64,000 bases of DNA from Leisingera sp. NJS204 (GTDB lineage Bacteria; Pseudomonadota; Alphaproteobacteria; Rhodobacterales; Rhodobacteraceae). The notes beneath the pieces are model-generated. The model did no database searches, had not been told where the DNA came from, and was given only the letters and a program-made list of their open reading frames with translations. The DNA lies in NCBI RefSeq assembly GCF_004123675.1, contig NZ_CP035417.1, positions 3,401,501 through 3,465,500 on the forward strand, read 5' to 3'. Within the stretch, counting starts at the first letter, position 1. Every line of letters starts with the position of its first letter. Made by a program: the position numbers and the translations under genes. Shown in pieces: positions 27,555 to 35,434 of the stretch.

Positions 27555-27875
27555 TCAACCAGCCCCATGCGGTGCCGAGACCAGTTTCAGCCAGGTCCGG
27601 TCCTCGCGCAGCAAAAACCGCTCTTTCTGCGCAAACTCATAGTTCTCGCGCCCTAAGGGGTCCGCCGCCAGCCGGGCACGATAAGCTTCATACTCAGCTA
27701 AGTTCTCCACATTGTAGATGCCATAAGCCAGTGTCGACGACCCTTCATGCGGCGCAAAATACCCGACCAAATCCGCGCCGCAGCGCGGGATCGCCTGCCC
27801 CCAGTTGCGGGCGTAGAGTTCGAACTGCGCCCTCTTGGCAGGGTCGATACGGTAACGGATTATGCAGGTCAGCAT
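27555..27875 (-). CDS. NIPSNAP family protein
   Basis: A 106-aa small protein with the NIPSNAP dimeric alpha/beta barrel pattern: MLTCIIRYRIDPAKRAQFELYARNW, a central YGIYNVENLAEYEAYRARL, and a C-terminal ENYEFAQKERFLLREDRTWLK. The function is not established; the family is often next to ABM proteins of the same fold, as here. It is the first gene of a two-gene minus-strand operon, and a palindrome at 27934-27949 lies about 60 bases upstream. Confidence 0.85.
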   Translation of the reverse strand: MLTCIIRYRIDPAKRAQFELYARNWGQAIPRCGADLVGYFAPHEGSSTLAYGIYNVENLAEYEAYRARLAADPLGRENYEFAQKERFLLREDRTWLKLVSAPHGAG

Positions 27876-28183
27876 GTGAAAGTCCTCTGTTTCTTCGGAA
27901 CCTCCTGTCTAGCCCGCACCGCCTCCTGGATGCTTCGGTCCAGACCGAAACGTTACGCGACGATGATGGTGATCAGTTCCGAAACATCCGGCGTGGCGTG
28001 CGGCACATGGCCAGCGTCGCCCGCCACCAGCAGCAGCGTGCGGCGCCAGAGCGCAGCCCGTACCATCTGATGGGCCTTTCTCCGAATGCGTGATTATTGT
28101 TTGCAGGATCAAATCACAGATTGTAGTTAGCAGGTGAGTTAACCCAAATCGCGGCCTTTTCCTGCGGTTTAAAAGGATCCAAT
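27876..28183. other. 308-base gap with a palindrome and a possible gene remnant
   Basis: The gap holds a 7-bp-arm palindrome TTCGGTC/GACCGAA (27934-27949) and a 37-codon minus-strand reading frame (27953-28066). That frame starts MVRAALWRRTLLLVAGD and ends SELITIIVA, which looks like the C-terminus of a larger protein. I cannot name the family. The rest up to the lipoprotein gene shows nothing I can support apart from an AAAAGGA ribosome-binding site before 28184. Confidence 0.5.
27934..27949. promoter_or_regulatory. palindrome upstream of the NIPSNAP-ABM operon
   Basis: TTCGGTC (27934-27940) and GACCGAA (27943-27949) flank CA, about 60 bases before the NIPSNAP start. The size and symmetry suit an operator for a dimeric regulator; no regulator gene adjoins it. 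Confidence 0.45.
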
Positions 28184-28519
28184 ATGAAAACTGCATCGTT
28201 TCTTGGCCTGCTCGCAGCAGGTTCGTTGCTCCTGTCGGGCTGCGTTTCACCGGACGTTGTCACCACAAATAATGTCGATGACGCTTCGCTGACCTGCGAA
28301 GGGATCAAGACCCAGATGGGCCAGCTTGATGAAATCCGTGCCGAAGCCAAGAAAGGCAAAACGGCATCTGGAAAGAACGTTGCGGCGGCACTGCTGTTCT
28401 GGCCCGCCGTGATTGGGAACTATGCCAACGCAAACGAGGCGTTGGAGGCGGCAAACAAACGTCACGAAGTGCTGGTCGGTCTGGCAAAGAAGAAGCGTTG
28501 CAAGTTCGAAGCCGCTTGA
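28184..28519 (+). CDS. small lipoprotein
   Basis: A 111-aa lipoprotein. The signal peptide MKTASFLGLLAAGSLLLSGC ends in lipobox LSGC with Cys20. The mature part has a charged helix (DEIRAEAKKGKTASGKN) and a hydrophobic AAALLFWPAVIGNYANANEALEAANKRHEVL segment, a pattern common to small lipoproteins with a membrane-contacting helix. The function is unknown. It has an AAAAGGA ribosome-binding site and its own terminator, so it is a single-gene unit. Confidence 0.85.
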   Translation: MKTASFLGLLAAGSLLLSGCVSPDVVTTNNVDDASLTCEGIKTQMGQLDEIRAEAKKGKTASGKNVAAALLFWPAVIGNYANANEALEAANKRHEVLVGLAKKKRCKFEAA

Positions 28520-28538
28520 ACTTCGGGGTATAAACAGG

Positions 28539-28568
28539 AATGCAGGGGGTCTTCTTCCTGCATTTTTT
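28539..28568 (+). terminator. rho-independent terminator of the lipoprotein gene
   Basis: An 8-bp stem AATGCAGG (28539-28546) / CCTGCATT (28557-28564) has a 10-base loop and runs into TTTTTT (28563-28568). Confidence 0.85.
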
Positions 28569-28645
28569 GTTTCCGGCTTTGCCGCAGCCGGGCATGACGG
28601 GTAAGCTTGTGACCTGCAGCCATTCCCGAATAGAGGCAGACCACC

Positions 28646-29308
28646 TTGCCCAAGACCTATCCGACCCCGAAACTGGTGATCTTCGACTGCGACGGCGTGC
28701 TGGTGGACAGTGAGCCGGCCTCGAACCAGGCGATGGCAGACAACCTTGCGCGCCACGGGCTGGATCTGACCTTAGAGCAGGCAATGGCTTATTTTACCGG
28801 CGGCACCATGGCGGATGTGATGGCCAAGGCCCGCAGCCTGGGCGCGGACCTGCCGGAAAACTGGATCGCGGAAATCCATGCCGAGACCTATGCCCGGCTG
28901 AAAGAGGGCATACCGCTCACAGCGGGTATTCCCGATTTGCTGGCACAGCTTGATGCACATGGCATCCCGGTCTGCGTGGCCTCCAATGGCAGCGAGGAAA
29001 AGATGCGCATCACTTTGGGCCAGAACGGGCTGTGGGAGCGGTTCCACCCGCAGGCCATGTTCTCAGCCCAATCCTTGGGTGTGGCCAAGCCGGAACCGGG
29101 GTTGTTCCTGGCCGCCGCCAGCCACTTCGGTGTGCAGGCACGCGATTGCCTGGTGATCGAGGACAGCGGCAGCGGCGTCACCGCTGCGGTGCGCGCGGGC
29201 ATGCGCTGCCTCGGGTATGCTCCGCAAGGCAGCGGCAGCAGGCTTGCCGCGCTGGGGGCTGAGGTGTTCAACGATATGGCAGAGGTGCCGGCCCTTTTGT
29301 CGATCTGA
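28646..29308 (+). CDS. HAD-superfamily (subfamily IA) phosphatase
   Basis: A 220-aa haloacid-dehalogenase-fold hydrolase. Motif I is DCDGVLVDSE near residue 14, motif II is VASNGSEEKM, and motif III/IV covers KPEPGLFLAAA and VIEDSGSGVTAAVRAGM. It resembles beta-phosphoglucomutase/phosphoglycolate-type phosphatases; the substrate is unknown. The start is the TTG at 28646 with AGAGG upstream, giving MPKTYPTPKLVIFDCDG; no ATG lies closer to the family start. Confidence 0.88.
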   Translation: MPKTYPTPKLVIFDCDGVLVDSEPASNQAMADNLARHGLDLTLEQAMAYFTGGTMADVMAKARSLGADLPENWIAEIHAETYARLKEGIPLTAGIPDLLAQLDAHGIPVCVASNGSEEKMRITLGQNGLWERFHPQAMFSAQSLGVAKPEPGLFLAAASHFGVQARDCLVIEDSGSGVTAAVRAGMRCLGYAPQGSGSRLAALGAEVFNDMAEVPALLSI

Positions 29309-29332
29309 GGCCGTTGTGGTATTGTCGCCCGC

Positions 29333-29515
29333 ATGGAGCAGACATTGCGCACCCCGTTTCTGCCCTCCCTTGCAGAGACTGAAACCAGGGCAAGACCCAA
29401 GCCGAAACCACTGCGGGCACCGCTGTTCATTCAGGACGCGGTAACCCCATGGGCAGGCAGCACCATGCTGCTGGCCTTGTGGAAGCAGCAGGAAGCAGAG
29501 GACCGGGACAGTTAA
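29333..29515 (+). CDS. possible small hypothetical protein
   Basis: A 60-aa reading frame lies 24 bases after the HAD gene, starting MEQTLRTPFLPSLAETETRA and ending GSTMLLALWKQQEAEDRDS. There is no good ribosome-binding site, so coupling to the HAD gene would be needed. It has no motif I recognise. It may be a real downstream small gene or a chance frame. Confidence 0.35.
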   Translation: MEQTLRTPFLPSLAETETRARPKPKPLRAPLFIQDAVTPWAGSTMLLALWKQQEAEDRDS

Positions 29516-29532
29516 AGCCGCAGCCCGCTGCT

Positions 29533-29562
29533 GCTTCTTTCTGGTTGAAAATACCCCGGGGG
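29533..29562 (-). repeat. AACCAGAAAGAAGC-type intergenic repeat, copy 2
   Basis: Read on the minus strand: CCCCCGGGGTATT, TTC, then AACCAGAAAGAAGC. It lies in the convergent gap before map and is followed by a GGGGGCCGGCCCCC palindrome. Confidence 0.78.
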
Positions 29563-29596
29563 TGCGGGGGCCGGCCCCCGCCGCCGCCCTGACAGC

Positions 29597-30421
29597 TTAC
29601 CCGTAGGTCGGGTGGAATCTCCCGGCCGGCGACAGGGTGAAAATATCGGCCCCGTCCGCGGTGACCCCGATCGAATGCTCAAACTGCGCCGACAGCGACT
29701 TGTCGCGGGTGACGGCGGTCCATTCATCCGCCAGGATCTTGGTCTCCGGGCGGCCGATGTTGATCATCGGCTCAATGGTGAAGAACATGCCCTCTTCCAG
29801 CACCGGGCCGGTACCGGGGCGGCCATAGTGCAGCACGTTGGGCGGCGCGTGAAAGACCGTGCCCAATCCGTGGCCGCAGAAATCGCGCACCACGCTCATC
29901 CGCTGGCTTTCGGCGTAAACCTGGATCGCATGGCCGATGTCGCCAAAGGTATTGCCGGGCTTCACCGCCTCGATCCCTTTCATCAGCGAATCATGGGTGA
30001 CCTGGATCAGACGCTCGGACTTGCGCGGCAGCTTGCCCGCCACAAACATCCGCGAAGTGTCGCCGAACCAGCCGTCGACAATCACAGTCACGTCAATATT
30101 CAGGATGTCGCCATCCTTCAGCTTTTTGTCGCCGGGAATGCCGTGGCAAACCACATGGTTCACCGAGATGCAGCTGGCGTGCTGATAGCCTTTGTAACCG
30201 ATGGTTGCGGACTTGGCGCCGGCATCCTCAACCTTTTGGGTGATCAGGCGGTCGATCTCGCCAGTGGTCTGGCCCGGAAACACATGCGCGGCAATCTCGT
30301 CCAGAATACGCGCCGCCAAGGCACCCGCCTTGTGCATGCCGGCAAAATCGCCGGCTTCATGAATGCGGATGCCGTCCTTGGTTGTGCGGCCGTCTTTCGA
30401 TCTCATCAGGCGGAGCTCCAT
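29597..30421 (-). CDS. map: type I methionine aminopeptidase
   Basis: Removes the N-terminal Met from nascent proteins. The 274-aa protein has the pita-bread fold metal ligands: Asp in NIDVTVIVDGWFGD (two Asp), His in CGHGLGTVFH, Glu in TIEPMI and Glu in QFEHSIGVT. The substrate His is in NHVVCHGIPG. An alternative start 5 codons later (30406) has a GGAG ribosome-binding site 9 bases ahead. It stands alone on the minus strand, divergent from mscS. Confidence 0.96.
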   Translation of the reverse strand: MELRLMRSKDGRTTKDGIRIHEAGDFAGMHKAGALAARILDEIAAHVFPGQTTGEIDRLITQKVEDAGAKSATIGYKGYQHASCISVNHVVCHGIPGDKKLKDGDILNIDVTVIVDGWFGDTSRMFVAGKLPRKSERLIQVTHDSLMKGIEAVKPGNTFGDIGHAIQVYAESQRMSVVRDFCGHGLGTVFHAPPNVLHYGRPGTGPVLEEGMFFTIEPMINIGRPETKILADEWTAVTRDKSLSAQFEHSIGVTADGADIFTLSPAGRFHPTYG

Positions 30422-30561
30422 CGGGTTTTGTTCCGTAGCTATCTAAGGGGTCTTGGCCAAAAGGGCCAGAGGGGGCAGCGGCGGCTTGGTGGAACTTTTT
30501 CAGCCTTGCTGCGTTGGACCGGGAGAGCGGAAACGGCACAAGCCAGGAGGAATGCAGCGGC

Positions 30562-31449
30562 ATGGATAACATTGATGACCTGATGAAGACTGAGATTTAC
30601 GGAGGAAAATCACTGGCCGATCTGGTGACGCTGGAATTTCTGGCACAGGCCTTGGGCAACGTGCTGGCCGCAACTGTCATTCTTCTGGCAGGCTTCATCG
30701 CCGCGCGCTGGGTCAAGCGGCGGATCGTGGCACTGGGCGATACCCACGCCAAACTCGACGTGACCCTGTTTCATTTCCTCGGCAATCTTGCGCGCTATGT
30801 CATTCTCGCCTTTGCGGTGCTGTTTGTTCTGAATACCTTTGGCGTCAAGACCACCTCGATTGTGGCGGCCATCGGTGCTGCCGGCCTGGCGATCGGCCTG
30901 GCCATGCAGGGTGCGCTGTCGAATGTGGCAGCAGGCGTGATGATCATCCTGTTCCGCCCGTTCAAGCTGGGTGATTTCATCGATGTGAACGGCGAAATGG
31001 GCACGGTGCATGAAATGACGCTTAACAATACTGTCATCGCCAGCCTCAGCAATCTGAAGGTGATCATTCCCAACTCCGAGGTTTGGGGCAATACCATCAC
31101 CAATTACTCGTCTTTCGACACCCGCCGGGCAGAATGGACTTTTGGTGTCGGCTATGGCGCCAACCTGGCCACGGCAGAACAGGTGATCCGCGACACGATC
31201 ATGGCCGACAGCCGCTCGCACAGCGATCCGGAACCCTTCATCCAGGTCAATGCGCTGAACAGCAGTTCGGTGGATTTTCTGGTGCGTGTCTGGGTCGATG
31301 CAGCCGAGTACTTTCAGTATCAGGCCGACATGAAGCGCAAGGTCAAAGAAGCACTGGATGCAGCCGGGGTCGACATTCCCTTCCCGACCCGGACACTGGT
31401 TCACGCCGAAGCTGCCAGCCAGGAAGACGAGGCCAGCAAGGCCGCCTGA
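30562..31449 (+). CDS. small-conductance mechanosensitive channel (MscS family)
   Basis: A 295-aa protein with three N-terminal membrane helices (LAQALGNVLAATVILLAGFIAARWV; LARYVILAFAVLFVLNTFGV; the pore helix AIGAAGLAIGLAMQGALSNVAAGVMIILFRPFKLGD) and a C-terminal cytoplasmic cage. Gly/Ala packing in the pore helix is typical of MscS. It releases osmolytes during hypo-osmotic shock. The ATG at 30562 has AGGAGG upstream; an earlier in-frame ATG at 30514 adds a tail with no helix. Confidence 0.93.
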   Translation: MDNIDDLMKTEIYGGKSLADLVTLEFLAQALGNVLAATVILLAGFIAARWVKRRIVALGDTHAKLDVTLFHFLGNLARYVILAFAVLFVLNTFGVKTTSIVAAIGAAGLAIGLAMQGALSNVAAGVMIILFRPFKLGDFIDVNGEMGTVHEMTLNNTVIASLSNLKVIIPNSEVWGNTITNYSSFDTRRAEWTFGVGYGANLATAEQVIRDTIMADSRSHSDPEPFIQVNALNSSSVDFLVRVWVDAAEYFQYQADMKRKVKEALDAAGVDIPFPTRTLVHAEAASQEDEASKAA

Positions 31450-31466
31450 CCAGCAGGCCGGCGTTG

Positions 31467-32171
31467 CTAAGGTGCAGCGGCGATCGGTGCGCCGGCCTCG
31501 ATCCCTTGCGGCGTGATCCTGGTGCCCAGCACCAGCCGCTCCACCCCGGCCGAATAGGCGCTGGCAAAGGCGGCGGCATAGGCCGGGTCGATATCTGCAG
31601 CCAGTTGAAACCGGTCGCAGTCGGTGCGTTGCACCAGATACAGCATCACCGCGCGGTGGCCCCGGGCCGCCATATTGGCCAATTCGCCAAGGTGTTTTGT
31701 GCCGCGGGCGGTGACGCTGTCCGGGAATTCCGCCAGGCCCGGTTCCCGCGACAGCGTCACGCTTTTCACCTCGACATAGCAATCCGGCAGACCGCCTTGC
31801 TGCAACAGAAAATCGACGCGGCTGTTCTCGCCGTATTTCACCTCCGGGCGCACGGTATTATAAGCGCTAAGTTCCGCGATCTCTCCGGCTTCCAGCGCAG
31901 CCCGCAGGGCGCGGTTCGGAACCGAAGTATCAACGCCGGTGAAATGGCCGTCCGCGTGCTCAACCAGGCGCCAGCCGTATTTCAGCTTTTTCTTCGGGTC
32001 GTCGTTCGGCTCCAGCCAGATCTTCATGCCCGGCTCTGCCAGCCCCATCATGCTGCCGGGATTGGCGCAATGGGCGGTAGCCTCGCGCCCGTCCTCCAGC
32101 CGGCAATCGGCAAGGAAACGTTTGTAGCGGCGGATCAGCACGGCGGGGATCAGAGGGGTTTCAAAGCGCAT
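31467..32171 (-). CDS. sfsA: SfsA-family protein (sugar fermentation stimulation protein homolog)
   Basis: A 234-aa protein matching SfsA throughout, with RYKRFLADCRLEDGREATAHCANPGSMMGLAEPG near the N-terminus and SRVDFLLQQGG...CYVEVKSVTL in the centre. The latter is a restriction-endonuclease-like (D...ExK) core, consistent with a nuclease-like fold. The biological role is unclear in the family. The start is the ATG at 32171; the long upstream extension is antisense to the neighbouring gene. Divergent from the cinA-like gene. Confidence 0.93.
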   Translation of the reverse strand: MRFETPLIPAVLIRRYKRFLADCRLEDGREATAHCANPGSMMGLAEPGMKIWLEPNDDPKKKLKYGWRLVEHADGHFTGVDTSVPNRALRAALEAGEIAELSAYNTVRPEVKYGENSRVDFLLQQGGLPDCYVEVKSVTLSREPGLAEFPDSVTARGTKHLGELANMAARGHRAVMLYLVQRTDCDRFQLAADIDPAYAAAFASAYSAGVERLVLGTRITPQGIEAGAPIAAAP

Positions 32172-32219
32172 GGGCTTAGGCCTATATCTGCAAAGACGAG
32201 GTATCAAGGGAGGAAGATC

Positions 32220-32942
32220 ATGGCCAATCCAACGGCTGCCATGCTGGTCATCGGAGATGAAATCCTGTCGGGCCGCACCCGCGATGCCAATATGCATTAT
32301 CTGGCGGGCGAGCTGACCAAACACGGCATTGATCTGATGGAAGTGCGCATCGTCAGCGATGACGAGGCCGCGATCATCGGCGCGGTGCAGGCGCTGGCCG
32401 GGGCTTACGGCCATGTATTCACCAGCGGCGGCATCGGTCCAACCCATGACGACATTACAGCCGATTGCATCGCCAAAGCCTTTGACGCGCATCTGGACGT
32501 GCGCGGCGACGCCCGCGCGATCCTGCAAGCGCATTACGACACCCAAGGCTTGGAATTGAACGAGGCCCGCCTGCGGATGGCACGCATTCCGGAGGGCGCC
32601 GCGCTGATCGAAAATCCGGTCTCGGCCGCGCCGGGGTTCACCCTTGGAAATGTGCATGTGATGGCCGGTGTACCGCTGATCTTTCAGGCGATGGTGGCCA
32701 GCGTGATGCCGACCCTGACCGGCGGCCAGCCGATGCTGTCGCAGACCCTGCGGGTGCTGCGCGGCGAAGGGGAGATTGCCGGACCGCTGCGCGTACTGGC
32801 CGAGGCTTATGCGGATCTGTCAGTCGGCTGTTATCCGTTCCAAAAAGACGGCGCCTTTGGCGCCAATATCGTGATCCGCGGCACCGATGGCGCGCGCATT
32901 GATGCGGCAATGACAGAACTGGCAAAGGAGCTGGATCAGTGA
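32220..32942 (+). CDS. competence/damage-inducible CinA N-terminal (MoaB/MogA-like) domain protein
   Basis: A 240-aa protein with the molybdopterin-binding fold of MoaB/CinA, with motifs LVIGDEILSGRTRDAN and FTSGGIGPTHDDITAD. The C-terminal PncC amidase domain of full-length CinA is absent. It may handle ADP-ribose/pyrophosphate or pterin compounds; this is uncertain. The ATG at 32220 has an AGGAAG ribosome-binding site. It is the first of four closely packed genes, and the next starts in GTGA overlap. Confidence 0.88.
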   Translation: MANPTAAMLVIGDEILSGRTRDANMHYLAGELTKHGIDLMEVRIVSDDEAAIIGAVQALAGAYGHVFTSGGIGPTHDDITADCIAKAFDAHLDVRGDARAILQAHYDTQGLELNEARLRMARIPEGAALIENPVSAAPGFTLGNVHVMAGVPLIFQAMVASVMPTLTGGQPMLSQTLRVLRGEGEIAGPLRVLAEAYADLSVGCYPFQKDGAFGANIVIRGTDGARIDAAMTELAKELDQ

Positions 32943-33664
32943 CCACCGATCCCCGTTACTACGCCGTGACCGACGCGACATGGCCGCCTGCCGCCACCCG
33001 CAGCCTGGGCCCCGTGACCCTGCGCGACGGTCAGGGCGGCGGCAGCCGGGTGTCGGCGGCGACCGTACACGGCACTGCCTCGGATGCGGAAATTGCCGCC
33101 GCTGAGGACGCAATGCGCGCGATGGGCCAGGACTGCCTGTTTATGATCCGCGATGGCGAGACGGATCTGGACGCGCAGCTGGCTGCACGCGGCTATGCGG
33201 TCAAGGATCCGGTCAGCCTGTGGACCTGCCCGGCCGCGCATTTGACGGACATCCCGGTGCCGCGGGTCACCGCCTTTTGCGTATGGGAACCGCTGGCGAT
33301 CCAGCGCGAGATCTGGGCGCAGGGCGGCATCGGGCCTGAACGCCTGGCGGTGATGCAGCGGGTACAGGGGCCAAAGACCGGGCTGCTGGCCCGTCACAAG
33401 GACAAACCGGCAGGCGCCGGGTTTGTCGCCATTCACAATGGGGTGGCAATGGTCCACGCACTGGAAATCCTGCCGCACCAGCGCCGCTGCGGCATGGGCG
33501 CCTGGATGATGCGCCAGGCGGCATTCTGGGCGCTGGAAAACGGCGCGACCGAGCTGGCGGTGCTGTGCACGAAACGTAACGAGGGCGCCAACGGGCTTTA
33601 TGCTTCCCTCGGCATGAAATGCGCCGGACAGTACCACTACCGGATTTTACAGGAAGGTCATTGA
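32939..33664 (+). CDS. GNAT-family N-acetyltransferase
   Basis: A 241-aa protein. The C-terminal half is a GNAT domain: VHALEILPHQRRCGMGAWMMRQAAFWALENG (acetyl-CoA motif A with Q/RxxGxG/A) followed by VLCTKRNEGANGLYASLGMKCAGQYHYR. The N-terminal half is a degenerate GNAT-like repeat. The substrate is unknown. The GTG start overlaps the cinA-like stop, so it is coupled to it. Confidence 0.85.
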   Translation: MTTDPRYYAVTDATWPPAATRSLGPVTLRDGQGGGSRVSAATVHGTASDAEIAAAEDAMRAMGQDCLFMIRDGETDLDAQLAARGYAVKDPVSLWTCPAAHLTDIPVPRVTAFCVWEPLAIQREIWAQGGIGPERLAVMQRVQGPKTGLLARHKDKPAGAGFVAIHNGVAMVHALEILPHQRRCGMGAWMMRQAAFWALENGATELAVLCTKRNEGANGLYASLGMKCAGQYHYRILQEGH

Positions 33665-33667
33665 ACA

Positions 33668-34240
33668 ATGACGGATCAGACCCCGCCCACAGCCCTGGAT
33701 CTGCCGATGGCGGATTCGCTGCCGCCTGAGACGCAGAAGTATTTCGATATCTGCGTCGAAAAGCTGGGCTTTGTGCCCAACGTGCTCAAGGCCAATGCCT
33801 TTGATATCGAAAAGCTGAATGCGTTTACCGCCATGTACAATGACCTGATGCTGGCGGACAGCGGCCTCAGCAAGCTGGAGCGTGAGATGATCGCCGTGGT
33901 GGTCTCGGCGATCAACCGCTGTTTCTACTGCCTGGTGGCGCATGGCGCAGCAGTGCGGCAGCTGTCGGGCGATCCGGCTCTGGGTGAAATGCTGGTGATG
34001 AACTACCGGGTGGCGCCTCTGGAGGCGCGCCAGCGCGCGATGCTGGATTTTGCAGCCAGGATGACCACTGCCAGCGCGGAAATCGGTGAGACGGACCGGC
34101 AAGGCCTGCGGGATGCAGGCTTCAGCGACCGGGACATCTGGGACATTGCCAATGTTGCGGGTTTCTTCAACATGTCCAACCGGGTGGCCAGCGCCACTGC
34201 CATGGTTCCCAACCCGGAATACCACAGCCAGTGCCGCTAA
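33668..34240 (+). CDS. AhpD-like peroxidase-related protein
   Basis: A 190-aa helical protein of the alkylhydroperoxidase/CMD superfamily with the CFYC-x3-H redox motif (RCFYCLVAHG). The preceding MIAVVVSAIN supplies the conserved hydrophobic helix. It resembles peroxidase-related enzymes of the uncharacterised YciW/AhpD-like group. It probably reduces organic peroxides using a thiol partner (inference). It lies 3 bases after the GNAT gene and overlaps the following OmpA gene by 10 bases. Confidence 0.88.
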   Translation: MTDQTPPTALDLPMADSLPPETQKYFDICVEKLGFVPNVLKANAFDIEKLNAFTAMYNDLMLADSGLSKLEREMIAVVVSAINRCFYCLVAHGAAVRQLSGDPALGEMLVMNYRVAPLEARQRAMLDFAARMTTASAEIGETDRQGLRDAGFSDRDIWDIANVAGFFNMSNRVASATAMVPNPEYHSQCR

Positions 34241-35163
34241 GACGTTTGATTTGGGCAGCCGCGGTGATGCTGCTTCCGGCTTTGCCGGCGGCGGCTGAGA
34301 TCACCCTGCCGGCCGGCGCGTCTGCTGTTTCGGAACGGATCACGGCGCTTGGTGTTTACCAGCTGCCGACCGGGCCGGAAGAGGCGGACAAAGTCCCCTC
34401 GCGCCGGTTCGAAGGGCAGATTCTGCGCCGCACCTGGCGGGTCGAGGGAAACAGCACCGTGCTGCAGATCCTGGCGCCCTTGCGGGACCAGCTGCAGGCT
34501 GATGGCTATGAGGTGCTGCTGGATTGTGCCGCGCGCGATTGCGGCGGCTTCGGCTTCCGCTTCGGGATCGAGGTGGTGCCGTCGCCGGACATGATGGTGG
34601 ATATCTCCAGCTATCACTTCCTGTCTGCGGCCAAGGGGGATGAGGCGGTCTCGCTTCTGGTGTCGCGCGCAGGCGGCGCGGCTTTTTTGCAAATGATCAC
34701 AGTGCATCCGCCTGGATCGGCTGCAACGGCAACAGCCGCGCCGGCAGTGGTGAAACCTGACGCCGGGACGTCCGGAACGGTGCGGCCGGTAGAACTGGCC
34801 AAGCTGCTGGAGGTGCGCGGCCACGCTGTTCTGACGGATCTGGTGTTTCAAAGCGGCTCCACCCGGCTGCAGGACGGCTCCTATGCCAGCCTGCGCGCGC
34901 TTGCGGACTATCTGGCCGTCAATCCGCAATACCGCCTGCTGCTGGTGGGGCATACCGACACGGTGGGTTCGCAGCAGCAGAACATCGGTATTTCCAAACG
35001 CCGCGCGCAATCGGTGAAAGACCGTTTGATCAAGGAGCTGGGCGCGGATGCGGCACGGATCGAGGTCGCCGGTGCCGGTTTCCTGGCCCCGATTGCCAGC
35101 AATCTGATCCCGGAAGGCCGAGAAGCCAACCGGCGGGTGGAAGCGGTGCTGCTCGCCGAATGA
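34231..35163 (+). CDS. OmpA-family outer-membrane/periplasmic protein
   Basis: A 310-aa exported protein. The signal peptide MPLRRLIWAAAVMLLPALPAAA is followed by a region of unknown type and then a C-terminal OmpA domain with LLVGHTDTVGSQQQNIGISKRRAQSV and EGREANRRVEAVLL, which binds peptidoglycan. It begins at a GTG 10 bases inside the preceding gene, so translation is coupled. No beta-barrel is apparent. Confidence 0.88.
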   Translation: MPLRRLIWAAAVMLLPALPAAAEITLPAGASAVSERITALGVYQLPTGPEEADKVPSRRFEGQILRRTWRVEGNSTVLQILAPLRDQLQADGYEVLLDCAARDCGGFGFRFGIEVVPSPDMMVDISSYHFLSAAKGDEAVSLLVSRAGGAAFLQMITVHPPGSAATATAAPAVVKPDAGTSGTVRPVELAKLLEVRGHAVLTDLVFQSGSTRLQDGSYASLRALADYLAVNPQYRLLLVGHTDTVGSQQQNIGISKRRAQSVKDRLIKELGADAARIEVAGAGFLAPIASNLIPEGREANRRVEAVLLAE

Positions 35164-35191
35164 GGCGCTGCAAAAGATGCGCTCCGGAAAC

Positions 35192-35320
35192 CTCCCGCCC
35201 CCGCAGGTGCCTTGGCTTTGCCAAGACCCCTTGGCGGCGTTGGGCCTGGCTCGGCGCTGTGCGCCGAGCCAGGCCCAACGGGCGCGGGTCAATCTGTGAT
35301 TGATCCGGGACGGGCGGGAG
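35192..35320. repeat. composite hairpin element, copy B
   Basis: Outer arms CTCCCGCCC (35192-35200) and GGGCGGGAG (35312-35320) enclose a perfect 19-bp hairpin, 35239-35257 with 35261-35279 (loop TGT), beginning GTTGGGCCTGG and ending CCAGGCCCAAC. It lies in the convergent gap between the OmpA and LysR genes. Confidence 0.88.
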
Positions 35321-35362
35321 CCTTCCGGCTGTGTTTTTCGCGGACGGCAGAATGTCGACCCC

Positions 35363-35390
35363 AAAAAGCCCCCGCATTCGGTGCGGGGGC
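35363..35390 (-). terminator. terminator of the LysR gene
   Basis: Read on the minus strand, a 9-bp stem GCCCCCGCA / TGCGGGGGC (35382-35390 with 35368-35376), loop of 5, runs into a T stretch at 35363-35367. Confidence 0.85.
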
Positions 35391-35434
35391 AGGTCTTCGA
35401 GGGATATCTTGGTCCGGTTTTCCGTAGTACCGGT

